Assembly: GCA_963708115.1 (NCBI GenBank)
Contig: CAVPRX010000001.1
Span: forward strand, 1,736,001-1,800,000
Length of the DNA: 64,000 bases
DNA from: VRUE01 sp963708115
Lineage (GTDB): Bacteria; Actinomycetota; Thermoleophilia; Solirubrobacterales; 70-9
Direction of reading: 5' to 3'
The position numbers were made by a program, and so were the translations under genes. The notes below the pieces were generated by a model that searched no databases, was not told where the DNA came from, and saw nothing but the letters and a program-made list of their open reading frames with translations. Positions 19,817-27,773 of this stretch are shown here, one piece after another; positions within the stretch are counted from its first letter, which is position 1, and the number at the start of each line of letters is the position of its first letter.

Positions 19817-21343
19817 GTGGACCGCGATGTTCTGGACGAGCATCGTCTTCGCCGGCTGATTGACGTCGGCAGGGGCCTGGTCGCCCAGCTTGACCTCGAG
19901 GCGGTGCTGAGCGAGGTGGTCGAGGTGGGGGGCGAGCTGACCGGGGCGCGCCATGCCGCCCTCGGGATCCTCGACGAGGATGGACCCGAGCGAGAGCGCT
20001 TCATCCATGGGCATCTGTCGGCAGAGAGCTCCCTCGGCGTCCCGATCGTCGTGCGTGGCGAGGTCTACGGCAACCTCTACCTGAGCGAGAAGGAGGGCGG
20101 CGGCGACTTCGATACGGCCGACGAGGAGGCGGCGACGATCCTCGCCGAATGGGCAGCGGTGGCGATCTTCAACATCCGCCTCTACGGCCAGTCCGAGGAG
20201 GAGCGAGGCGCCCTGGTGCGTGCCGTGCACGGACTAGAGGCAACGACCGAGATCGCCCGCGCCGTCGGCGGCGAGACCGACCGCTTGCGCGTCCTGGAGA
20301 CGATCGCGAAGCGGGCGCGCACGCTCGTCGGTGCCCGTTCGCTGCTCGTGCTGCTGCACGACGGCAGCAGCAGCGAAGTGGTCGCTGCGGCGGGCGAGTG
20401 CGGTGCTGCACCCGTTGGCCGCCAGGTGGCAGTCGAGGCCACGAGCGCGACGGAGGCGCTGGCGGCGGCACGGGACATCGGCATCGACGCGACCGCGGCG
20501 CTGCTTGCGCCCCTCGACTTCCGCGGCAGCACACTGGGCGTGATCGTCGCTCTGGACCGGCTCGAGGAAGGCCCCCACTTCTACCCCGAAGACGAGCGCC
20601 TGCTGGCCGCCGCCGCAACCAGCGCGGCCGCCGCCGTCGCGACGGTCCAGTCGGTCACCGAGGAGCGCCTACGCCAGAACCTGATGGCGGCGGAGCGCGA
20701 GCGAGCGCGCTGGGCGCGCGAGCTTCACGACACCGTGCTGCAGGGGATGGGGGCTCGCCGCTTGCTGCTCACCTCAGTGCTCAAGAGCGGCGATCCGGAG
20801 GGACTGAAGAGCGCGGTCGAAGAGGGCCTACGCGACGTTGGTCGCGACATCGACGAACTGCGCAGGCTGATCACCGAGCTGCGGCCCGCGACGCTCGACC
20901 AGCTCGGGCTCGTCGCCGCTCTGGAGGACCTGGTCGAGCGGATACGCCACAGCGCCGGGGTCGATCTGGAGACCGACCTGCGGATCGATGCCGCGAGCCT
21001 CGATCCTGAGCTTGAAACGGTCGTCTACCGGCTCGTGCAGGAGGCCCTGACCAACATCGCCAAGCACGCATCGGCAACCAACGCCGAGCTGCGGATTCGC
21101 GGCGGTGAGGGCCGGCTCGACGTGCTCGTGGCCGACGACGGCCGGGGCTTCGATCCGACGCTCGAATACAGCGGTTTTGGCCTGACCGGGATGCGCGAAC
21201 GGGTCGAGCTGGCCGGCGGGGAGCTGCAAATCGATTCGGAGCCCGGGGCGGGCACCAGGGTGATGGCATCGCTGCCGCTGGTCTCCACGGCGGGCGACGA
21301 CGACGATTTCGGCGCTCAGAGCGGAGAAACCACTCCGAGATAG
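19817..21343 (+). CDS. GAF-domain sensor histidine kinase (NarL/DevS type)
   Basis: Two N-terminal GAF regions (about residues 10-130 and 150-290), a HisKA_3 dimerisation helix with the phospho-acceptor in WARELHDTVLQGMGARR, and a HATPase_c domain (N box LVQEALTNIAKHA, G1 VADDGRGFDP, G2 GFGLTGMRERV). The GTG start gives MDRDVLDEHRLRRLID. It resembles the DevS/DosT class, but the first GAF appears to lack about 50 central residues. The likely partner is the response regulator at 22318-22947 on the other strand. Confidence 0.88.
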   Translation: MDRDVLDEHRLRRLIDVGRGLVAQLDLEAVLSEVVEVGGELTGARHAALGILDEDGPERERFIHGHLSAESSLGVPIVVRGEVYGNLYLSEKEGGGDFDTADEEAATILAEWAAVAIFNIRLYGQSEEERGALVRAVHGLEATTEIARAVGGETDRLRVLETIAKRARTLVGARSLLVLLHDGSSSEVVAAAGECGAAPVGRQVAVEATSATEALAAARDIGIDATAALLAPLDFRGSTLGVIVALDRLEEGPHFYPEDERLLAAAATSAAAAVATVQSVTEERLRQNLMAAERERARWARELHDTVLQGMGARRLLLTSVLKSGDPEGLKSAVEEGLRDVGRDIDELRRLITELRPATLDQLGLVAALEDLVERIRHSAGVDLETDLRIDAASLDPELETVVYRLVQEALTNIAKHASATNAELRIRGGEGRLDVLVADDGRGFDPTLEYSGFGLTGMRERVELAGGELQIDSEPGAGTRVMASLPLVSTAGDDDDFGAQSGETTPR

Positions 21344-21410
21344 GGGGAGAAACGATCCGCGGTCGCCGCTTCTACCGCTATGCGACAGAAAAGACGACCG
21401 CGCCCTCCAA

Positions 21411-22359
21411 ATGAACCTTGCTGAGCTGGCGAATCGCCAGCACGGTGTCGTGTCCATCCGCCAGTTGGTCGGCCCGCTCGGCTATTCGGCGAACGCGGTC
21501 ACCCGCGCGGTGTCCGCCGGACGCCTGCACCGGCTCCGCCGTGGCGTCTATGCCGTGGGCCACACGAACCTATCCCCCCAGGGCCACTACCTGGCGGCGG
21601 TCCTGGCGTGTGCGCCACGCGCTTTCCTCAGCCATGTTTCAGCCGCCTGGCTCTGGGGACTGCTCAGGCAACGGCCTGGTGTGATTCACATAACAGCGCC
21701 CACCCGCCGCCGGGCCAAGCGCCAGCTGTGCCTCCATCACGCTCGTCTGGTTGACGAGGACTGTTCCATCCTCGATGGCATTCCGGTTACCGCCCTCCCG
21801 CGCACTCTGCTCGACCTTGCGGCGATGCTCCCGGCGAATCGGCTTCGGCGGGCAATCGAGCGCTCCGAAGAGCTCCGCCTCTTCGACCTCGGGCCGGTCG
21901 ATTCGCTGCTTGCCCGGGCAGGGGGGGCATCCTGGCGCCGGTCGTCTGCAACGAGCCCTAGCGCTTTACCGTCCGCCGCCGTTCACCCGCTCCGGGCTGG
22001 AGCGGAGGTTTCTGGAGCTTGTAGAGAAGGCGCGTCTCCCAACCCCGTCGACGGGCTTCAATGAGCTCGGATATGAGCTGGACACCTACTGGCAGGCGGA
22101 GCGCTTTGCGGTTGAACTTGACGTCTATGAGACCCACGGCAGCCGTGAGGCTTTCGAGAGTGATCGCCTGCGGCAGGAGAACCTGAAGCTGGGCGACATC
22201 GAGATGATTCGCGTGACAGGCCCGCGCCTCGACCGCGAATCCGCAGAGGTGATCGAGCGTATCGCCATGCTGCTGGAGAGAAGGCGCCGGGAGCTTCGGC
22301 TCAGGGTCGGTGCCGGCTCAGGTCTCGACGAGGCCTCGGGAGAGCGCGCTGCGGACTAG
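21411..22359 (+). CDS. AbiEi-like winged-helix protein with DUF559-type nuclease-like C-terminus (one frameshift)
   Basis: The N-terminal segment (LANRQHGVVSIRQLVGPLGYSANAVTRAV...LRRGVYAVGH) is the AbiEi-type antitoxin winged helix. The middle part (SHVSAAWLWGLL, ALPRTLLDLAAMLP) and the C-terminal YELDTYWQAERFAVELDVYETHGSREAFESDR match the DUF559/Vsr-like endonuclease fold common in actinobacteria. A run of seven Gs near 21930 carries one extra base and splits the gene. No AbiEii toxin is adjacent. The 3' end overlaps the response regulator gene by 42 bp, tail to tail. Confidence 0.75.
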
Positions 22360-22947
22360 CTCGGCGCGGCTGCTGACGCCGAGCTTCTGCTGGATGTGGG
22401 CCCGGTGGGTCTCCACGGTGCGCACGCTGATGTAGAGCTTCTCGGCGATCTCGGCGTTGGTGTGGCCGAGGGCGATCAGACGCAGAACGTCGGTCTCGCG
22501 CTCGCTGAGGTCGCTGGCGGCGCTTTCCGGTTCGGCTGCCAGTTTCGCCCCCAGCGCCGGTTGCAGGTAGGTCTCGCCGGCGGCGGCGCTGCGCACCGCC
22601 TGGACGAGTTCGTCGTCTGCCGCCTCCTTGAGCACGTAACCAAGCACTCCCTGCTGTAGCGCACGACGCGCGAAGGCGGGCTCCTGCTGCATCGTCAGGA
22701 CGACGACCCTCGTCTCCGGCGAGGCCTCGCGCATCTCCCCGATCGCCTCCAGGCTGGGCCGTCCGGGCATGTTCAGGTCGAGGATCAGGACATCGGGTTT
22801 ATGACCGCGCAGGTAGCGGATCGCCCCCTCGGCGTCCTCCGCCTCGGCCACGACCTCGAAGCCCGGCTCCGCCTCCAATAGCAGCCGCAGCGCTCGCCGC
22901 ACGACCGTGTGGTCATCGGCCAGAACAATCGAAATCCCCTCCGCCAT
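22318..22947 (-). CDS. NarL/LuxR-family response regulator
   Basis: Receiver domain (DDHTVVRRAL, phospho-acceptor Asp in LILDLNMPGR, conserved Lys in GYVLKEA) followed by a LuxR-type HTH (LSERETDVLRLIALGHTNAEIAEKLYISVRTVETHRAHI). The start MAEGISIVLADDH at 22947 is preferred to an upstream extension. Probably paired with the histidine kinase at 19817-21343, although an unrelated gene lies between and orientations differ. Confidence 0.9.
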   Translation of the reverse strand: MAEGISIVLADDHTVVRRALRLLLEAEPGFEVVAEAEDAEGAIRYLRGHKPDVLILDLNMPGRPSLEAIGEMREASPETRVVVLTMQQEPAFARRALQQGVLGYVLKEAADDELVQAVRSAAAGETYLQPALGAKLAAEPESAASDLSERETDVLRLIALGHTNAEIAEKLYISVRTVETHRAHIQQKLGVSSRAELVRSALSRGLVET

Positions 22948-23005
22948 CGGTGCCGATCCTAGCCGGGATCGCGGCAATTCCTAGCCGTCATACCACTCTC
23001 GTTCC

Positions 23006-23035
23006 TTGACAATTCCATACTCGTATGTTTATCTT
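23006..23035 (+). promoter_or_regulatory. Sigma-70-like promoter with internal palindrome
   Basis: TTGACA (23006-23011) and TATCTT (about 23030-23035) are 18 bp apart. The palindrome CATACTCGTATG (23017-23028) lies in the spacer, suggesting a repressor site. The 430-bp gap 22948-23382 holds this promoter and the first copy of the repeated operator-like element (23258), but I see no convincing gene downstream before the XRE gene on the other strand. Confidence 0.45.
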
Positions 23036-23257
23036 GGCAACGTTGTTTGGGAACGCGACTGTTAGTTCAAGGAACTAGCTCGTTTGCCCAGCGACACAGG
23101 ACAGGGAAAACACGAGTCGCACAGGGCCGCAAAGGGAAGCGGCCCCGGCAGAGGGCTCGAGGGACAAGGAGAGGTATCGCGGTGGATTGGGACAGCAACG
23201 CATCGGCCTGCGGCTTGAGCAGGCGCCGCGCCAACTCTTCGGTTTGCGGAATCCTTC

Positions 23258-23281
23258 GTTTACGGTGTCACCGTATCCGTG
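23258..23281. promoter_or_regulatory. Operator-like element, copy 1
   Basis: Contains the perfect palindrome ACGGTGTCACCGT followed by ATCCG. A second, slightly diverged copy is at 23671-23702, so the XRE gene (23383-23631) lies between the two. Both copies share TTTACGGTG.CA.CGTATCCG. XRE regulators usually bind such short dyads; that link is inferred. Confidence 0.45.
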
Positions 23282-23382
23282 TTACTGTCCCAGTCGGGTT
23301 TCACCAGGGAACAGTCGGAGGCCGCAGCAAAGCGACCCCGGCGACGGAAACGACAGGGAAAGCGGGGGAGAGGGTGCCGGCT

Positions 23383-23631
23383 TCAGTTCAATTCGAGCAG
23401 GTAGATGCGCATCAGCTCATCCGGGCCGATGTCCAGCGCCCGGGCGATTTCGACCAGCGGCTCGAAGGTCGGGCTGAGTTCGCCGCGCTCGATCCGGCCG
23501 ATGTAGTTGCGGTGCAGCCCCGCCTCCAGGCTGAGCTGCTCCTGCGAGAGGCCATTCTTGCCACGCAGCTGCCTGATCGCCATGCCAAGCGCGAGCAGGT
23601 GGCTTTTTCGGGGGGCCGACACTTTTCCCAT
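23383..23631 (-). CDS. XRE-family (Cro/C1-type) transcriptional regulator, 82 aa
   Basis: Single HTH_3 domain: AIRQLRGKNGLSQEQLSLEAGLHRNYIGRIERGELSP, ending PDELMRIYLLELN. The size resembles restriction-modification controller proteins, but no methylase or nuclease is adjacent. Start ATG at 23631 (MGKVSAPRKS). Operator-like elements lie on both sides; the upstream one (23671) overlaps the region between this gene and the divergent giant secreted protein, suggesting control of that gene and of itself. Confidence 0.8.
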   Translation of the reverse strand: MGKVSAPRKSHLLALGMAIRQLRGKNGLSQEQLSLEAGLHRNYIGRIERGELSPTFEPLVEIARALDIGPDELMRIYLLELN

Positions 23632-23670
23632 GCGGTAGGACGCTCCCAGGCCGTCCGCCCCCAGTCCACC

Positions 23671-23702
23671 TTCTTTACGGTGACATCGTATCCGCTGTAT
23701 TG
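23671..23702. promoter_or_regulatory. Operator-like element, copy 2, between divergent genes
   Basis: Second copy (ACGGTGACATCGT core, then ATCCG) of the element at 23258. It sits 40 bp upstream of the XRE start codon and 100 bp upstream of the GTG of the giant secreted protein, as expected of a shared control site. Confidence 0.45.
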
Positions 23703-23801
23703 CGGATCCGCTCCGTCTCGTCACGCACGGCCTCAGGCAGTGGCCTCCCTCCGGTCGGCCACGACCCATCGAACCAGCAAGAACGACAGGGAGGACTACT
23801 A

Positions 23802-26800
23802 GTGAGAAGCCACGCGAAGGCATCGTCTGTGGGATCGATCCGGCGCCAGGCCAAGGGGCTCGGCTGTCTCTTCCTCGCGGCGCTCTTCGCGCTGCTCGTC
23901 CTTATCCCCGCATCAGCTTCGGCGGTCTCGACTCGCCTCCAGCTTGGCTTCTCGCCGATAACCGGTTCGGGAATCGGGGTCGGGCTCCTCGCGCCTTCCG
24001 GTATCGCCGTCGACGAGACGAACGGCAACGTCTTCTTGAACGATGGGGGCAGCGCAAACGTCACCGACATCTTTGGCGCCGAAGGGGGAGTGCCTGCAGG
24101 AGTTGCCTCCCCGTACCAGATCTCCGGCTTTGCCTTCAGCAACGAACCGAGCGGCGCAGCGGTCGACAATTCGGCCACCAGCCCCAGCAAAGGAACGCTC
24201 TACGTAGTCGACGTCCGTCACAACACGGTGAAGAGGTTCGTCCGCAATGGCGGCACCGAAACCTATGAAGCAGCGGGAGAGCTAACTCCATCCTCGGGGC
24301 CTGTCTTCGCCGAACCTCTGGGCGCTACGGTGGACTCCAAAGGCAATGTCTTCGTCGCCGACTACGGCTCGAGTTCGGTAGTCGAGTTCGGCCCGACCGG
24401 CACTCAGCTTGCGCGCATCAACGTCTCTGCCACGGTCGGGAGACCCAGCTCTGTCGCCCTCGACAATGCCGGCGACCTCTTCGTTCAGGGCTACGGCAGC
24501 GGAAGCGTCTACAAATACCCCGCCAACGGATCGGGCGAAGTCGAAGAAGGAGTATTCACGGTAGTCGCCCCCTCTGGCGCCACGGGTGTCGCGGTGGATT
24601 CGAGCACCAACCTTCTCTTCGTCAGCTTCGGAGGACACGTCACCCAGTACGACGCGGCGACTCTGGCGCAACAGCTCGAATTCGGGGCTGGTGCCCTTGG
24701 CAGCGCTGAACGGATCGCGGTCGACTCCGCGACCGACCGCATCTACATCTCCGATCGGGGTAAAGCCGACATCGCCGTCTTCGGTGCCGAAACCAAAGTC
24801 CCGGGCGTCACCGCCGACGCGACGACAGGTATCTCCGGCACCAAGGCCACTTTGAACGCCACCGTCAATCCCGATGGCCTCGCCGTCACCGAATGCAAGT
24901 TCGAATATGGGACCACCACTTCCAATGGCGTCCCCATATATGGCAACACCAAACCGTGCGAAGGCGCCATCCCGGCCGACTCGAGCGATCATCCGGTTAG
25001 TACTACTTTGACCGGCCTTGCCTCTGGCTCGACCTATCACTTCCGAGTCGTCGTCAATAGCGCCAGCGGAGGGAATCAGACCTCCGATCAGACCTTCGAC
25101 ACGCCCGAAGTCGTGTTCACGGAAGCAGCCACCGCTGTCACCGGCGCCGGGGCGACGCTGAACGGCAGTGTCAGTCCCGAGGGCCTCGCCGTCACCGAAT
25201 GCAAGTTCGAATACGGCATTTCGGACTCCTACGGATCGACGACTCCCTGCGCCGAGTCCTCGGCTGACATCGGTACCGGCACGAGTCCGGTCCCGGTTCA
25301 CGCCGAAATCAGCGGCCTCAACGGCGGCACCACGTACCACTTCCGTCTTATTGTCGTCAATTCCGAAGGCGCGGCCAAAGGCGGCGATCTCAGCTTCACC
25401 ACCCTCGGTCCGCTGATCAGCGCCCAGCTGGCAGAAGCCGTCGGCACCGCCGACGCGACCTTGAGCGCCCGGATCAACCCGAAAGGCGAGGAAACCACCT
25501 ACCACGTTGAGTACGGAACCTCTGCCTCCTACGGGCAGAGCAGCCCCGAGAGCGCTCCGATTGGTTTCGAAGGAGACGAAAGCGAACACACCGTCAGCGT
25601 CCACATCGGCGGGCTCGAACCGGGTACCGCCTACCACTTCCGCTTCGTCGCCGCCAGCGTGGGCGGAAGCGCCAAAGGGAGCGACGTGAGCTTTGCCACC
25701 TACTCCTCGACCACCTCGTCGTTCGGCCCCTGCCCCAACGACCAGTTCCGCACCGGCTTCGGCGTCCAGCTCCCCGACTGCCGCGCCTATGAGCAGGGGA
25801 CGCCGATCGACAAGCACGGCTCAAACGCCCAGGGCAAAATCGCCCGGGTTGGGGTCTCGGCTTCCGGCGACCGCTTCACCTTCTTTGCCAATGGCGGCCT
25901 GTCGGTCACGGGCGGCCTCTCTTCGCTGATCCCCTTCGTCGCTTCTCGCGGTCCCGACGGCTGGAGCACCGACGGGCTTCTGCCTCCTACCCGCCCCGGC
26001 TTCATCGGGCAAATGGCCGGCATGAACGAAGATCTCTCCGCCACTTTGGTCAATGGGGAAGGGCCCGGTGGCGTCGGCAGGCAGCTCTTCCTGCGCGACA
26101 GCGACACCGCCGCCTTCCAGCCCGGCCCCGTGGGCTCTGAATTTGGGGCGACTATCGGCAGCTTCGCGGCCGACCCCGCCCACCTGACCTTCCTCAGCGA
26201 GTCGCAGCTCCTGCCCGGCGCTGTCGCCGGGAAATCCAACCTCTACGAGCTCGACCACGGTGCCCTCACCCTCGCCGACCGCATCCCAGCCGGCTCGGCG
26301 ACGAGCTGCGACGACGAAGCTGGTCCCGCCTGCCTCGTCTCGTCAGAAGGCGTCAGCCGCGCAGGTCTCGTGAGGCCTGCGCTCTCGCGTGACGGCTCGC
26401 GAGTCTTCTTCGCGGTCAGTGGACCGGGCAAACCCAGTGACGCAGGCCGGCTCTACGTGCGCGAAGACGGCGCCAGGACGATTTGGATCTCGGCCTCTCA
26501 GCGCACCACGCCCGACTCCGGCGGCGAGAAACCCGCGACCTTCGCCGGCATCACCCCCGATGGCTCGAAAGCCTTCTTCCTCAGCTGCGAGAAGCTGACC
26601 GACGACTCCACCGCCGTCTCGACCGGGGCAAACAGCTGCGACAACGGATCCCTCGACACGCCGACTCAGGGCCAAGATCTCTACTCCTACGAGGTAGACA
26701 CCGGTGAGCTGACCGACCTCACGGTCGACTCCCAAGGCAATCCCAGGGGCGCCGCCGTCAAAGGCCTCGTCGGTATCTCCGACGACGGCTCCTACGCGTA

Positions 26801-27773
26801 CTTCGTCGCCGAAGGCGGGCTCCTGCCGGGGACCTCACAGGAACAATGCACGTTCTTCGGGCAGTCTTTCTGCAAGCTCTACGTGTACCACGACGGAGTA
26901 ACCAAGTACGTCGCATCTCTGGCGGGGAAGGATGAGGCCGACTGGAGGCTTGTCGACCTTGGCGAAGACGCCGCCCGTGTGGCCGTCGACGGCAGCGCGG
27001 TGCTATTCCGGTCGATGCGCAGCCTCACCGGCTACGACAACCAATCTTTGGGCTGCGCTCACTTTGAGGGTAAGCCCTGCAGCGAGTTCTTCCGCTACAG
27101 CTTCCCCGACGAAGAGATCGTCTGCGTCTCCTGCTTGCCGACGGGTACGCCACCGAGCAGGTCGGCCCAGTTCGGGACCGGCGGTGACTTCTTCTCTAAA
27201 GAGACGGGCGAAACCGCCGAGCCCCGCAACCTCTCAGCCGACGGCAACCGGGCCTTCTTCGAAAGTCCCGACGCCCTGGTTCCGGGCGACACCGACGGGG
27301 TCGCTGACGTCTATGAGTGGGAGGCCAAGGGAACGGGCAGTTGCGAATCCGAAAGCCAAAACGGCGGCTGCATCTACCTGATCTCCAGCGGCACGAGCCC
27401 CGAACCCGCCCAGTTCCTCGGCGCCTCGCGAAACGGCGATCACGTCTTCTTCTTCACCGAACAGCAGCTGGTGCCGAGCGACAAGGACCACCTCTTCGAC
27501 GTCTATGACGCCGGGGTCGGCGCCGGCTTGGCGGCCCAGCACACGTTGGCGCCGCCGAGCTGTGCCAGCACCGCCTGCCAGGCAAATCCCGCGCCGCCAC
27601 CGGACCCGAGCCTCGCCAGCGCGGCTTACTCGGGTGCGGGCAACGTCCACCGCGCTGCCAAGGGCCGCAAGTGCCCGAAGGGCAAGCGAAAGGTTCGCCG
27701 CGGCAGCAAGGTCAGCTGCCAGAGGGCGCACAAACAGCACAAACGTCACACCAACCGTGGAGGTTCCAAGTGA
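23802..27773 (+). CDS. Giant secreted NHL/fibronectin-III/beta-propeller protein
   Basis: About 1323 residues from the GTG at 23802 (VRSHAKASS), preceded by GGGAGGA. The signal peptide (GCLFLAALFALLVLIPASASA) is followed by NHL-like propeller repeats (e.g. PSGIAVDETNGNVFLND, PSSVALDNAGDLFV), three fibronectin-III-like modules (each ending STYHFRVVVN, TTYHFRLIVVN or TAYHFRFVAAS), then a TolB/WD40-like propeller (DGSRVFFAV, ITPDGSKAFFLS, NRAFFESPDALVPGDTDGV). The C-terminus is very basic (RKCPKGKRKVRRGSK). No frameshifts, and it uses more GAA/AAA codons than its neighbours. Function probably surface adhesion or matrix, unproven. Overlaps the next gene as GTGA. Confidence 0.85.
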   Translation: MRSHAKASSVGSIRRQAKGLGCLFLAALFALLVLIPASASAVSTRLQLGFSPITGSGIGVGLLAPSGIAVDETNGNVFLNDGGSANVTDIFGAEGGVPAGVASPYQISGFAFSNEPSGAAVDNSATSPSKGTLYVVDVRHNTVKRFVRNGGTETYEAAGELTPSSGPVFAEPLGATVDSKGNVFVADYGSSSVVEFGPTGTQLARINVSATVGRPSSVALDNAGDLFVQGYGSGSVYKYPANGSGEVEEGVFTVVAPSGATGVAVDSSTNLLFVSFGGHVTQYDAATLAQQLEFGAGALGSAERIAVDSATDRIYISDRGKADIAVFGAETKVPGVTADATTGISGTKATLNATVNPDGLAVTECKFEYGTTTSNGVPIYGNTKPCEGAIPADSSDHPVSTTLTGLASGSTYHFRVVVNSASGGNQTSDQTFDTPEVVFTEAATAVTGAGATLNGSVSPEGLAVTECKFEYGISDSYGSTTPCAESSADIGTGTSPVPVHAEISGLNGGTTYHFRLIVVNSEGAAKGGDLSFTTLGPLISAQLAEAVGTADATLSARINPKGEETTYHVEYGTSASYGQSSPESAPIGFEGDESEHTVSVHIGGLEPGTAYHFRFVAASVGGSAKGSDVSFATYSSTTSSFGPCPNDQFRTGFGVQLPDCRAYEQGTPIDKHGSNAQGKIARVGVSASGDRFTFFANGGLSVTGGLSSLIPFVASRGPDGWSTDGLLPPTRPGFIGQMAGMNEDLSATLVNGEGPGGVGRQLFLRDSDTAAFQPGPVGSEFGATIGSFAADPAHLTFLSESQLLPGAVAGKSNLYELDHGALTLADRIPAGSATSCDDEAGPACLVSSEGVSRAGLVRPALSRDGSRVFFAVSGPGKPSDAGRLYVREDGARTIWISASQRTTPDSGGEKPATFAGITPDGSKAFFLSCEKLTDDSTAVSTGANSCDNGSLDTPTQGQDLYSYEVDTGELTDLTVDSQGNPRGAAVKGLVGISDDGSYAYFVAEGGLLPGTSQEQCTFFGQSFCKLYVYHDGVTKYVASLAGKDEADWRLVDLGEDAARVAVDGSAVLFRSMRSLTGYDNQSLGCAHFEGKPCSEFFRYSFPDEEIVCVSCLPTGTPPSRSAQFGTGGDFFSKETGETAEPRNLSADGNRAFFESPDALVPGDTDGVADVYEWEAKGTGSCESESQNGGCIYLISSGTSPEPAQFLGASRNGDHVFFFTEQQLVPSDKDHLFDVYDAGVGAGLAAQHTLAPPSCASTACQANPAPPPDPSLASAAYSGAGNVHRAAKGRKCPKGKRKVRRGSKVSCQRAHKQHKRHTNRGGSK

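Noticed and set aside
23047..23802. Plus-strand reading frame across the XRE gene
   Set aside because: No family, crosses two operator-like elements and the XRE gene; only chance openness.
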